Positions 23,517 through 32,199 are shown, counted from the stretch's first letter. The stretch is DNA of 64,000 nucleotides from Pantoea cypripedii (GCF_002095535.1 NZ_MLJI01000003.1:529478-593477); one strand, 5' to 3'. Numbers and translations: made by a program. The notes: generated from the sequence alone by a model not told the origin.

Positions 23517-24548
23517 ATGAACACCATCACCCCACCCGCCCACTGCACTTTTGAACCTGATGACTGGTTGCGTCTCGCCAGTCAATGGCACCCGGTGGCA
23601 CGTTCCTGTGACATCGCCGGTGCCCCCACCAAAGCGGTGCTGCTGGATGAGCAGCTGGTGGTGTATCGCATCAAAGGTCAGGTGGTGGTGGCGCGCGATG
23701 TGTGTCCGCATCGTGGTGTGCCGCTGACGCTCGGCTTTCATGATGAGGAAGGGGTGGTTTGTCCTTATCACGGCCTGCGCTTCGGTGAAGGCGGACGGTG
23801 TAACCGCATCCCGTCCAGCCCCGGACAGCCAATCCCCGCCAAACTCAATCTGATTAACTATCAGGTGGAAGAACGTTACGGGCTGATCTGGGTGTGCATG
23901 GCCCCGGACGCTGACAACCCTGCTCCGCTGCCGGTGATGCCGCACTGGGACGATGCCGGATTCCAGCAGATTAACTGCCCAGGCTTCGATGTTAACGGCT
24001 TCGCCGGTCGTCAGGTGGAAGGTTTTCTCGACGTGGCGCATTTCGCCTGGGTGCATACCGAAACCTTTGCTGACCCGGAGAACCAGACCGTTCCGCCTTA
24101 TCACCCCATCGAAACCGCCTATGGTTTCGCGGTGGATTACTGGAGTTCCGTCAGTAACTTCGCCGCCGACAGCGGCCAGCAGGCACCGGAAGGCTTCGAG
24201 TGGCTGCGTCATTTTGAGATGCACCTGCCGTTCACCGCCACACTGACAATCCATTTTCCCGGCGAGGCGCGACTGGTGATCATGAATGCCGCCTCACCGG
24301 TTTCAGCACGCAAAACCCGCATGTTCGCCCCGATTGCCCGCAATTTTGATCTGCACATTCCTGTGGAAGATGTCCACGCCTTTAACCAGCGCGTTTTCGA
24401 GGAGGACCGGCTGATGGTGGAAACCCAAATGCCAGAACGCCTGCCGCTTGACCTGACGCTGGAGGCACATATCCCGGCCGATCGCAGCTCGATCGCCTAT
24501 CGTCGCGGCCTGAAACGGATGGGCTTCGGTGAGTTTTTCCTGGTCTAA
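23517..24548 (+). CDS. Rieske-type aromatic ring-hydroxylating or demethylating oxygenase, large subunit
   Basis: From the ATG at 23517 (AGGA seven bases upstream) the protein has 343 residues. The Rieske [2Fe-2S] ligands are Cys63-Pro-His65 and Cys82-Pro-Tyr-His85. The mononuclear iron site is in the Gly-Phe-Leu-Asp-Val-Ala-His-Phe-Ala-Trp-Val-His stretch. Length and pattern fit one-component-oxygenase enzymes such as vanillate O-demethylase or phenoxybenzoate dioxygenase. The reductase gene follows directly. The true substrate is unknown. An ATG at 23478 would add 13 residues. Confidence 0.85.
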   Translation: MNTITPPAHCTFEPDDWLRLASQWHPVARSCDIAGAPTKAVLLDEQLVVYRIKGQVVVARDVCPHRGVPLTLGFHDEEGVVCPYHGLRFGEGGRCNRIPSSPGQPIPAKLNLINYQVEERYGLIWVCMAPDADNPAPLPVMPHWDDAGFQQINCPGFDVNGFAGRQVEGFLDVAHFAWVHTETFADPENQTVPPYHPIETAYGFAVDYWSSVSNFAADSGQQAPEGFEWLRHFEMHLPFTATLTIHFPGEARLVIMNAASPVSARKTRMFAPIARNFDLHIPVEDVHAFNQRVFEEDRLMVETQMPERLPLDLTLEAHIPADRSSIAYRRGLKRMGFGEFFLV

Positions 24549-24559
24549 TGGAGGCGATG

Positions 24560-25528
24560 ATGAGCAACGTTTTACGGGTGGTGGTGGATGGGATTTATCG
24601 TCAGGGTCGTCACAATCTGGGGATTAATCTGGTGGCAGAAAATGGCCAGCCTTTACCGTGCTGGCAACCGGGTGCGCATATTGATGTCCACCTGCGTGAG
24701 GGGTTGGTACGGCAATATTCACTGACCGGACACAGCGAAAACACCGGCCACTACCAGATTTGCATCGCGCGCGATAAACAATCGCGTGGCGGATCACGCT
24801 ATGTGCACGAGGTGCTCCGCCCCGGCCAGGTGATCGACATTTCTCCGCCACGTAACCTTTTCCCGCTCACCACCGCAGGCAAAGTGATTCTGATGGCGGC
24901 GGGGATCGGTATTACACCGCTGTACGCCATGGCACAGGCGCTGGAAACCGCCGGTGTCGCCTTTGTGCTCCATTACTATGTCAGGGAACGGGGTGACGAG
25001 GCATTTTTGCCGGAATTATCCCAACCCTTTCAACACGGTTTTTGCGAAATCTGGCACAGCAGCGAAGGACGCAGTCCGCGCAATCATGCCCCGGCAGAAT
25101 TGCTGGATCCGGCAGAAGATACCCATCTCTATCTGTGCGGTCCGGAGGGCTTCATGGCCCATATGCGTGCCACGGCAACGCAGCACGGCTGGCATGAGGA
25201 GAATATCCATATTGAGGCCTTTAAGCCCCTGACGACTGCCCTGACGAGTGGCAACGACGAGAGCTTTACCGTCACCCTCGCCTCCAGTGGTCAGCAATGG
25301 CCGGTGCCGCCAGAAAAGACCATCGCCACGGTGTTACTGGAAAACGGCGTCGATGTTCCGCTTTCCTGCGAGATGGGCATGTGTGGTGCCTGTCTGACGC
25401 GCGTGACCGCAGGGGAAGCCGATCATCGCGATACGGTACAATCAGACGCCGAGAAAAGCGCGGCTGAGCAATATATCGCCCTGTGCTGTTCGCGCAGTTT
25501 GTCACGCAACCTGGTGATTGATCTTTAG
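24560..25528 (+). CDS. Oxygenase reductase, FMN-NAD-[2Fe-2S] (VanB/PobB type)
   Basis: This is the electron-transfer partner of the Rieske oxygenase. It has a flavin-binding part (Arg-Gln-Tyr-Ser-Leu-Thr), an NAD part (Met-Ala-Ala-Gly-Ile-Gly-Ile-Thr-Pro-Leu and Leu-Cys-Gly-Pro-Glu-Gly-Phe-Met), and a C-terminal plant-type ferredoxin domain with Cys-Glu-Met-Gly-Met-Cys-Gly-Ala-Cys and a later Cys. ATGs at 24548, 24557 and 24560 are possible starts; the last stands five bases after GGAGG and is preferred. The first overlaps the oxygenase stop codon, so coupling is likely. Confidence 0.88.
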   Translation: MSNVLRVVVDGIYRQGRHNLGINLVAENGQPLPCWQPGAHIDVHLREGLVRQYSLTGHSENTGHYQICIARDKQSRGGSRYVHEVLRPGQVIDISPPRNLFPLTTAGKVILMAAGIGITPLYAMAQALETAGVAFVLHYYVRERGDEAFLPELSQPFQHGFCEIWHSSEGRSPRNHAPAELLDPAEDTHLYLCGPEGFMAHMRATATQHGWHEENIHIEAFKPLTTALTSGNDESFTVTLASSGQQWPVPPEKTIATVLLENGVDVPLSCEMGMCGACLTRVTAGEADHRDTVQSDAEKSAAEQYIALCCSRSLSRNLVIDL

Positions 25529-26139
25529 CACATTTCCCACAGGTTATAGCCCACGCCAGCAAGGGCGACCAGCAGCAGAAAGCATTGGGATAACACCTCC
25601 AGCCGCCGCTGCTGTTTGCCCGTCACCCAGTGACGTACCACCAGGATGTAACACATCATCACGCTGAAATCGAACACCATCCACACCCCTGTCAGCACCA
25701 TCAGGCTGGTGCTAACGTGAGGCGTAACGCTGATAAATTGAGGAAATAGCGCGGCGAAAAACAGAATATCTTTCGGATTTGCCACCCCGACCCAAAAACC
25801 CTGACACACCCCGCCCTGCATAACATGTTGCTGCCCAGCGGGTGCTGCTGGCGCGGTTAATCCCCGCCATGCGCCAAAACCGATATAGCCGCACCCCGCC
25901 AGTGCCGCGATGCGCAAACTTAGTGTATTGATCGACACCAACCCCACCAGCATCAGGGTTGCCAGCGCAATCAGCACCAGCGACGCACCATGCGCTCCCA
26001 TCACCGTGGCCAAGGCCCGCCGTGTACCATGGCGCGCAGCGGTGCCGGTTACCAGCGCCACCACCGGGCCTGGCGTCACTAATAAGGTGAGAACGGTCAA
26101 CATATAGGTACTGAGCAACACCAGGTTCATGAGCGACAT
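25525..26139 (-). CDS. RhtB/LysE-family amino-acid exporter
   Basis: The 204-residue membrane protein has about six segments and the family's early Leu-Val-Thr-Pro-Gly-Pro motif. The frame runs up to 26247, but the extra N-terminal 36 residues are hydrophilic and overlap the LysR gene; the ATG at 26139 gives the usual N-terminus and length. The 3' end overlaps the reductase gene by four bases in a convergent arrangement. The exported compound is not known. Confidence 0.83.
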   Translation of the reverse strand: MSLMNLVLLSTYMLTVLTLLVTPGPVVALVTGTAARHGTRRALATVMGAHGASLVLIALATLMLVGLVSINTLSLRIAALAGCGYIGFGAWRGLTAPAAPAGQQHVMQGGVCQGFWVGVANPKDILFFAALFPQFISVTPHVSTSLMVLTGVWMVFDFSVMMCYILVVRHWVTGKQQRRLEVLSQCFLLLVALAGVGYNLWEMC

Positions 26140-26234
26140 CGTTAGAGAAAAAGGAAGTGCAGTATCCCCCGCGCTGATCCGGTTGAAAAACGGATAAAAC
26201 TGACGTTGAATATGAGTTTTAGTCACAATAGAAC

Positions 26235-27155
26235 ATGATAATGTCACTTCCTCCGCTCTATGCTCTGCGCGCCTTCGCCTGTGCCGCCCGGCTTGGGTCC
26301 TTCAGCCAGGCCGCTGCTGTGTTGCATGTCACCCCTGGAGCCATCAGCCGTCATATCCGTACGCTGGAAACCGTGTTTGGCTGTGAACTCTTCATCAGGC
26401 GTGGGCCAAAGGTGGAAGTCAGCCCGGCGGGAAAAATACTGGCGCTGCAATTGCAGGAGGGATTCGACAACCTTGAACGCGCCTGTGCCGCCTTCAGCCA
26501 GCAGGGTAAAGCATTGCGTCTGAAAGCGCCGTCAACGCTGACCATGCGCTGGTTGCTCGATGTTTTGCAGGCTTATCGTGAGCAAAACTCAACACAACCC
26601 GTCGCCATCACCAGCGTCTGGATGGAAACTGACAGTGTCGATTTCAGCCATGAGCCTTTTGATTGTGCCATTCTGCTCGGCAACGGTGATTTTGGCCCTG
26701 ATAGCGAAAGTCGGCTGTTATTTAAAGAGTGGCTGATTCCACTGTGTGCCCCGCCCCTTAAACACCAGGCGCAGCAGGATCTGGCCAGCTGTGAATTCAT
26801 TCATCCCACGGCCGATCGGCGCGACTGGCGGCGCTGGTTGCACGCCACCGGGTACACACCTGTCCCCAATCTCTGGCAAGGCAAGGTGTTCGACACACTT
26901 GAACAAGGCAATATGGCGGCAATCAGCGGCCACGGCATTTCGGTGGGTGACCTGATGTTGAGTCTGACTGCGGTGCGCGATGGACTGCTGGCCTTGCCTT
27001 TTACCCAGGCGGTGGCAACCGGTGACGGATATTACTTTGTCTGCCCGCGCGTCGGTGCCAAAACCTCCCAGACCGAAGCATTGTGGTGTTGGCTAAAAGA
27101 ACATGTCCCTGCCGAACTGCCAGATGGGGTGGAACGGTTAAACAGCGGCGCTTAG
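26235..27155 (+). CDS. LysR-family regulator, GcvA-like, next to the exporter
   Basis: The 306-residue product has the GcvA-type opening Leu-Pro-Pro-Leu-Tyr-Ala-Leu-Arg-Ala-Phe, then Val-Thr-Pro-Gly-Ala-Ile-Ser-Arg-His-Ile-Arg-Thr-Leu-Glu. It is divergent from the RhtB-type gene, a frequent pair in which the regulator controls the exporter. An in-frame ATG at 26241 is an alternative start. Confidence 0.86.
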   Translation: MIMSLPPLYALRAFACAARLGSFSQAAAVLHVTPGAISRHIRTLETVFGCELFIRRGPKVEVSPAGKILALQLQEGFDNLERACAAFSQQGKALRLKAPSTLTMRWLLDVLQAYREQNSTQPVAITSVWMETDSVDFSHEPFDCAILLGNGDFGPDSESRLLFKEWLIPLCAPPLKHQAQQDLASCEFIHPTADRRDWRRWLHATGYTPVPNLWQGKVFDTLEQGNMAAISGHGISVGDLMLSLTAVRDGLLALPFTQAVATGDGYYFVCPRVGAKTSQTEALWCWLKEHVPAELPDGVERLNSGA

Positions 27156-27243
27156 AACATTAGGCTGGAAATTATTTTGTAGCTATCTAAATCAACGAAA
27201 ATAATTTTAACGACAGAATTTAAACCCGGCAAAATTGCAAACT

Positions 27244-27257
27244 TAGGATTATTCCTA
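27244..27257 (+). promoter_or_regulatory. RcsB-box-like site upstream of the KGG protein gene
   Basis: TAGGATTATTCCTA matches the RcsAB consensus TAAGAATATTCCTA at 12 of 14 positions, and is almost a palindrome. It lies 100 bases before the start codon. Confidence 0.5.
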
Positions 27258-27356
27258 GACCACCATAATTAAAATCACCGCTACAGTTATTCTTGCTTCA
27301 CGAGGTAAAAGAAGCACGTACCGTTAATCGCCAAATACATCGATGAGGAATAAACA

Positions 27357-27521
27357 ATGACACAACGTCGTGGTGGTTCAGGTAACTTTGCAGAAGATAA
27401 GCAGCGCGCGGCTGAAGCGGGTCGCAAAGGTGGTCAGATGAGTGGTGGGAACTTCCGCAATGACCCGGAGCGCGCCATCGAAGCTGGCCGAAAAGGTGGA
27501 AAAATCAGTCGCCGCAAGTAA
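27357..27521 (+). CDS. KGG-domain stress-induced protein (YciG/con-10-like)
   Basis: This short gene encodes 54 residues built from two similar units: Gly-Asn-Phe-Ala-Glu-Asp-Lys-Gln-Arg-Ala-Ala-Glu-Ala-Gly-Arg-Lys-Gly-Gly, and Gly-Asn-Phe-Arg-Asn-Asp-Pro-Glu-Arg-Ala and its continuation to Lys-Gly-Gly. That is the KGG repeat of general stress proteins such as E. coli YciG. A GAGGAA ribosome site lies just before the ATG. In E. coli relatives are under RpoS; an Rcs-like box is seen upstream here. Confidence 0.88.
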   Translation: MTQRRGGSGNFAEDKQRAAEAGRKGGQMSGGNFRNDPERAIEAGRKGGKISRRK

Positions 27522-27871
27522 CGAAAACATCCAAATATTCCATATTCATTTCTTCCTTTTGTGGGAAATTCTTTCCTGACGAACATGGTAAGTGCTATCG
27601 GAGAGTTATTTTCCCACAAACACCAGGATATTCCCCGCCATCTTATACAAACAGACCATTTAATTTGTACAAGGATATTTTCCTTGTACAAATTAAAACA
27701 AAACCAAAAATCAATATATCTCAATTAATAAATGGACCTGACAATAACTAACCTTATAAAAAGTCGTCATTTCTTGCATTTGTGATGCTACTTTCCTGAA
27801 GCCTATGTGTTTCGCTGTGGCGGATTATGCAAAGTGATATTTTGATGACTTGTACAGAATCACAACATAAA
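27522..27871. other. Gene-free AT-rich stretch with two inverted repeats
   Basis: No credible gene is seen. TTTGTGGGAAA (27558-27568) and TTTCCCACAAA (27610-27620) are 11-base inverted repeats around 41 bases. A longer perfect hairpin at 27659-27697 is annotated separately. TTGTACAG recurs near 27849. Confidence 0.6.
27659..27697. repeat. Perfect 17-base inverted repeat containing two TTGTACAA palindromes
   Basis: The arms 27659-27675 and 27681-27697 pair without a mismatch around a five-base loop. Each arm itself contains the 8-base palindrome TTGTACAA (27665-27672 and 27684-27691), 19 bases centre to centre. No T-run follows on either strand, so an ordinary terminator is unlikely. It may be a two-dimer operator, an RNA structure, or an end of a mobile element. 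Confidence 0.7.
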
Positions 27872-27893
27872 GCGCGATAAATCGCGCCGCTAC
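27872..27893. repeat. Single palindromic repeat (REP) near the end of the dehydrogenase operon
   Basis: GCGCGATAAATCGCGCCGCT and two more bases make one copy of the window's REP unit, 33 bases after the cytochrome gene stop (in its direction of transcription). It may protect the 3' end of the mRNA. Confidence 0.8.
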
Positions 27894-27925
27894 AATGCCG
27901 CAGCGCGTTATCGCAGGTTTAACGC

Positions 27926-29236
27926 TTAATGTTCTGCCATTTGCGCAGGCAGCCGCAGTGATGTGCGCTGTTTCACCACGTCGTCCGCAGTCACCGCAGG
28001 CGCAGCATTGCCCCAGCTGTTACGCAGGTAAGTCGCTACCGCCGCCACCTGAGCATCCGAGAGTTTCCAGGCAAAGGATGGCATCGCACCGCTGGTAGGA
28101 TTGCCGGCGGTGACAGCCCCGCGGCCCCCCTGCAACACGGTGGTGATGATAGATGATGTATCCTCCGCCATCAGTCCCGGATTCCCTGCCAGGCTGGCCG
28201 CCAGGTTGGGTATGCCTTTACCATCACTGTTATGGCAGGCGCTGCAATTGGCCGAATAGACATTTTCCCCCATCTTCATTTGTGCAGTATCCGCAGACAG
28301 GGGCTGCGGGCGTTGCGTTGCTGAAGCCGGTACCGATTTCAGATACACCGCAATCGCCTGCAAATCCTGATCGGTCAGATGCTGAGTCGAGTTGGTCACC
28401 GCCTCAGCCATCGGACCCGATGCCACCGCGACATGGTTGCTGCCCAGCTTCAGGTACTGCACGATTTGCTCATTGCTCCAGCCACCGATGCCGGTGTAAT
28501 CATTCGGCGTGATATCCGGTGCGTGCCACTCCGCAAGGTTGCTGCCTTGCAAATAATCGCTGGTGTCACCGCCAATCAGGTTTTTCGCGGTATGGCATGC
28601 GGCGCAGTGTTCCGGCCCTTCCACCAGATACGCCCCGCGATTCCACTCAGCGGAATGATTCGGATCCGGCTGGAAACCGGCGTTTTTAAAGAACAGCAGA
28701 TTCCATCCCATCATCGCCAGACGGATGTTATACGGGAAGCCGAGGTGGGTTTCCGGCACCTTATAGTGCACCGGCTGCACGGAACGCATATACATCCACA
28801 AATCGTGCATATCCTGATCGGTCAGCTTAACGTAGGCGTTATAAGGCATCGCCGGATAAAGGTTCTCACCCTCTTTGCCTTTGCCATGGCGTACCGCGCG
28901 GAAAAAATCCCGCTCAGTCCAGCTGCCAATACCGGTTTCCACATCCGGCGTGATGTTGCTGGCGTAGATGCCACCAAATGGCGTGCTGATCGCATAACCT
29001 CCGGCCAGATGCAATTTGCTCTCCGGCATGGTGTGGCACGCGGTGCAGTCACTGGCAATCGCGACATAGCGACCACGAGCCACCGCCGCAGCATCATCCG
29101 CACCTGGCGGCTGGCTGGTCAGCACATCCTGACTGGCGACATCATCCGCCGACGTGTTCCCGTTTTGCCACAGCAAGGCCGCAGCCACGGCGGCGGCCAC
29201 AATGACCACGCCACCTGCAATCGTTGTTTTTTTCAT
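27926..29236 (-). CDS. Gluconate 2-dehydrogenase-type cytochrome c subunit (triheme)
   Basis: The 436-residue membrane-anchored protein has an N-terminal hydrophobic segment (Val-Val-Ile-Val-Ala-Ala-Ala-Val-Ala) and three heme-binding motifs: Cys-Thr-Ala-Cys-His, Cys-Ala-Ala-Cys-His and Cys-Ser-Ala-Cys-His. It takes electrons from the flavoprotein subunit and passes them to ubiquinone or the oxidase. It is the third gene of a three-gene operon with the flavoprotein and small subunit, two bases after the flavoprotein stop. Confidence 0.9.
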   Translation of the reverse strand: MKKTTIAGGVVIVAAAVAAALLWQNGNTSADDVASQDVLTSQPPGADDAAAVARGRYVAIASDCTACHTMPESKLHLAGGYAISTPFGGIYASNITPDVETGIGSWTERDFFRAVRHGKGKEGENLYPAMPYNAYVKLTDQDMHDLWMYMRSVQPVHYKVPETHLGFPYNIRLAMMGWNLLFFKNAGFQPDPNHSAEWNRGAYLVEGPEHCAACHTAKNLIGGDTSDYLQGSNLAEWHAPDITPNDYTGIGGWSNEQIVQYLKLGSNHVAVASGPMAEAVTNSTQHLTDQDLQAIAVYLKSVPASATQRPQPLSADTAQMKMGENVYSANCSACHNSDGKGIPNLAASLAGNPGLMAEDTSSIITTVLQGGRGAVTAGNPTSGAMPSFAWKLSDAQVAAVATYLRNSWGNAAPAVTADDVVKQRTSLRLPAQMAEH

Positions 29237-29237
29237 G

Positions 29238-31010
29238 TCACACCTTCACCAGCGGGCCAGGGTTTTTCCGGTACTGCTCGATAATGGCTTTCGCCGTCCA
29301 CAGACTGAGTGCACCAATGGTGCCAGTGGGGTTGTAACCCGCATTGTTCGGAAAGGACGATGCCCCGAGAACAAACAGGTTATGAACATCCCAGCTCTGT
29401 TGATAACGGTTCAAAACGCTGGTTTTGGGGTCGGTGCCCATCACCGCACCACCAATGGTGTGATCGCTGGCGAAGTTATAAGGGGAATAGCTATCCGATG
29501 CCGAGTTGGTGCCAATCACCTGTTGAGCGCCCATCGCTTTACCAATTTCGACGCTTTTTTCTTCGATGAACCTGGCTGAGCGACGGTCGTTCTCGTTGTA
29601 GTCATAGGTGACGCGCAGCAGTGGATTGCCGTTGTCGTCTTTGTATTCCGGGTCGAGATCGAGATAGTAATCTTCATGCGAGTAACTGGTGCCCTGACCG
29701 AAGATAAAGGTGGCGTTCTGGAACGCGTGGGTATACGCCTGTTTCCACTCTTTACCCCAGCGCGGCGTACCCGGTGGCAGCACATCGGCGTTACCAATCG
29801 GTCGTGCACCACGCGCGACCACCAGAATACCCGCACCGCCGATAAAACCGAGGCCGGTATGGTCGAAGTTGTCACCGTTATAGTCATCAACCTGCTGCGA
29901 TAACGCACCGGCCCCGATGTACTGATTAAGGTTCTCATCCGCGAAAAACAAATTGGCACCGGACACGGTCTGGAAACTGTAAGCACGACCCACCACGCCG
30001 GTTTTGCTCACCGGATCGTAAGGCTTACCAATTTGCGACAGCAGCAACAGGCGCACGTTTTGCATCTGGAATGCGGACAAAATCACGATATCCGCTGGTT
30101 GCTCCCACTCTTTCTTGTTCTTGTCGATATAGGTCACGCCGGTGGCCGTTTTACCGTCGGCGGCTTTATTGACGCGTACGACGGCAGAATCCGTCAGCAC
30201 GGTGAAGTTTTCACGCTGCATCAGCGCCGGAATCACACAGGCGTTGGGGCTGGATTTGGAGAAGTTGCCGCAGCCGTAATACAGGCAGTAGCCACAATAG
30301 GTGCAGGGCCCCATACGCACGCCCAGCGGATTAACATAGGCGCGCGAGGCCTGCCCGGCAGGCACCATAAATGGATTGAGACCCAGCTTCTTCGCGCCAT
30401 CCCGGAACAGATCGGTCAGACGCATACTTTCCAGCGCGGGCAGCGGATATTCGCTGCTGCGATTACCTTCGAACGGGTTGCCATCGGGGATGATTTCGCC
30501 ATTCAGCTTGCCCGCTTTGCCCGACACCCCGGCAATCTTCTCGAAACGGTCATAGAAAGGTTCCAGTTCGTCATAAGTGACGCCCCAGTCCTGCAAAATC
30601 AGCCCTTCGGCGATTTGTTTTTTGCCATAGCGGGTGACAGTTTGCGTGTAAGGTTCAAAATCGAACGGGGTAAAACGCCAGGCCATCCCGGCCCAGTGCG
30701 TGCCGGAACCACCGACGTTGTAGCCCAGTTCGTTCAGGTTCCACTCACGCGACGGCAGCGCGGTCTGGCTGCGATTGTTACGGAACGTGGTGGTTTCCAC
30801 TGCGGGCGGCAGCAGCATACTGCGACGGGTATCCCAGCGCAGTTCATCGGTATCAATCGAAGGGGGGAAGTCAGTCGCGGTTTCAAACCACGGGCCACGT
30901 TCAATGGCAACGACATTCAAACCAGCACGGGTCAGCTCTTCGGCGATCAAAGAGCCACACCAACCCAGACCGACGATGACGACATCAGCTTTTGGACGGA
31001 CATTATTCAT
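29238..31010 (-). CDS. Gluconate 2-dehydrogenase-type flavoprotein (GMC oxidoreductase)
   Basis: The 590-residue subunit has an N-terminal FAD-binding fold (Val-Gly-Leu-Gly-Trp-Cys-Gly-Ser) and the GMC-type closing stretch Ser-Phe-Pro-Asn-Asn-Ala-Gly-Tyr-Asn-Pro-Thr-Gly-Thr-Ile-Gly-Ala. The middle has a Cys-x-x-Cys-Gly-Tyr-Cys-x-x-x-x-Cys group, as in this dehydrogenase family. With the cytochrome and small subunit it oxidises a sugar acid or polyol in the periplasm; gluconate, 2-ketogluconate and sorbitol dehydrogenases share this architecture, so the substrate is not certain. It has no Sec signal, so export with the Tat partner is likely. Confidence 0.88.
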   Translation of the reverse strand: MNNVRPKADVVIVGLGWCGSLIAEELTRAGLNVVAIERGPWFETATDFPPSIDTDELRWDTRRSMLLPPAVETTTFRNNRSQTALPSREWNLNELGYNVGGSGTHWAGMAWRFTPFDFEPYTQTVTRYGKKQIAEGLILQDWGVTYDELEPFYDRFEKIAGVSGKAGKLNGEIIPDGNPFEGNRSSEYPLPALESMRLTDLFRDGAKKLGLNPFMVPAGQASRAYVNPLGVRMGPCTYCGYCLYYGCGNFSKSSPNACVIPALMQRENFTVLTDSAVVRVNKAADGKTATGVTYIDKNKKEWEQPADIVILSAFQMQNVRLLLLSQIGKPYDPVSKTGVVGRAYSFQTVSGANLFFADENLNQYIGAGALSQQVDDYNGDNFDHTGLGFIGGAGILVVARGARPIGNADVLPPGTPRWGKEWKQAYTHAFQNATFIFGQGTSYSHEDYYLDLDPEYKDDNGNPLLRVTYDYNENDRRSARFIEEKSVEIGKAMGAQQVIGTNSASDSYSPYNFASDHTIGGAVMGTDPKTSVLNRYQQSWDVHNLFVLGASSFPNNAGYNPTGTIGALSLWTAKAIIEQYRKNPGPLVKV

Positions 31011-31034
31011 GTTCAGAACTCGTTATTGCGGGAG

Positions 31035-31754
31035 TTAAAGGGTGTTATCAATCAGGCTGGTAGGAATGATGTTGAGCTTCTGCCCTTTCTTCGCCAGCAG
31101 GTCACGGAAGTCGTAGCGTGCGCCAGGGAAACCAATCATCTTCCAACTGGCCATCTCTTTATTGCCGCCGTAGATCGGATCAGAGAGGAAGCCTTCACGG
31201 ACGTTTTGCAGCAGCAGTTCGAAGAACACCTTCGTTTCCACCTGCTCGCCGAGATCCAGTTTGTTATTCTCCATCGCCTGCAATACCGCATCCTGTTGAT
31301 CACCGTTTAGTGCCACAAAGGTTTTGCCATACTGTTTTTGCGTCGCGTTATCGAGCGCCGCAAGGCCCAAACGATAGCGTTGTGCGGGAGTCAGCGGTGA
31401 CTGTGGGCCTTGTTCCGGAGTGCCTTTCACAAAGCGGCCAAGACGATAGACCGCGACCGCGTTACCGTAATCACCGGCCAGCTGCCGATCGATAAAAATG
31501 GCGCAGCCCGCGTCTTTGCCGCTGATGCTCATATCATCAGCCGGAATAAAACGTTCGGCGATGGCACCCACGGTGTCGAATTCGTGTTGCGTGAGGTATT
31601 GCAGCCCACCTTTTTTCGGCGGTGCGAGTGGCGTTTGCACTTTGCCCGGTTCCCACGGCTGCCCGCCATTGACGACTTCAGCCTGCGCCAGCGTGGGGAT
31701 CGAGGACGCCACTCCCAATGCGGTGATGGAGGTGAGAAATTCTCTGCGTTTCAT
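31035..31754 (-). CDS. Gluconate 2-dehydrogenase-type subunit 3 with Tat signal
   Basis: The 239-residue protein opens with a twin-arginine signal (Lys-Arg-Arg-Glu-Phe-Leu, then a hydrophobic stretch ending Leu-Ala-Gln-Ala). The rest matches the gamma subunit family that exports and stabilises the flavoprotein. It is the first gene of the operon. The promoter should lie between 31755 and about 31900. Confidence 0.9.
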   Translation of the reverse strand: MKRREFLTSITALGVASSIPTLAQAEVVNGGQPWEPGKVQTPLAPPKKGGLQYLTQHEFDTVGAIAERFIPADDMSISGKDAGCAIFIDRQLAGDYGNAVAVYRLGRFVKGTPEQGPQSPLTPAQRYRLGLAALDNATQKQYGKTFVALNGDQQDAVLQAMENNKLDLGEQVETKVFFELLLQNVREGFLSDPIYGGNKEMASWKMIGFPGARYDFRDLLAKKGQKLNIIPTSLIDNTL

Positions 31755-32199
31755 ATTTTCCCTGCCAATGAATTTGTCACATTGCTCACCGGGCTAAATA
31801 ACAGACGTGTTTTAGCCTGGCGATAAACTTGCCATAAAGAAAAACTGTATGAATTAAATACAGACGTGCCCATTGGGCGTTTAATAATCAGAATAACAAC
31901 GAGGTAAGAAGCTTTACATTCAAATCAAAGAATTAAATAAATTTTAACAACGACGCAAAGGTTAATTTCTCACCCTGCATTTTGAAAGGGTTTTCTTGAT
32001 GGTTTCCCATCATGGATTTTTTTAATTCTTGTTGAGATCAGTTGTACAGTGCGTTTTTGTTTCGCAACATTTAGTTGCTTGCAAGCGATGCTCTCCTGAG
32101 CATAATACGGCGCAAAAATAAGCCCTGCTGTGATGTAAAACGCAAACTTAGCTGCCGGATAATGCGGCACAATTTTTATACTGGTGCGCTGAGGAAAAA
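31755..32199. promoter_or_regulatory. Divergent region between the dehydrogenase operon and a LacI gene
   Basis: About 445 bases, AT-rich, without a convincing gene. It should hold both promoters. A terminator-like hairpin pointing toward the LacI gene lies near 31998 and is listed separately. Confidence 0.55.
31998..32027 (+). terminator. Terminator-like hairpin with no gene before it
   Basis: TGATGG (31998-32003) pairs with CCATCA (32008-32013) and a run of seven T residues follows within a few bases. The nearest plus-strand gene starts downstream, so the hairpin would end a small RNA or act as an attenuator in the LacI leader. Confidence 0.5.

Noticed and set aside
27434-27724. Minus-strand frame of 96 codons across the KGG gene and the inverted repeats
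   Set aside because: It lies opposite a real gene and a long hairpin, and its composition is not protein-like.
28379-31310. Long plus-strand frames opposite the dehydrogenase genes
   Set aside because: Up to 425 codons long, but they are antisense shadows of GC-rich genes with clear heme, FAD and Tat motifs on the other strand.
31970-32170. Minus-strand frame of 66 codons before the LacI gene
   Set aside because: No ribosome site or family pattern; it crosses the hairpin at 31998 and is probably chance.
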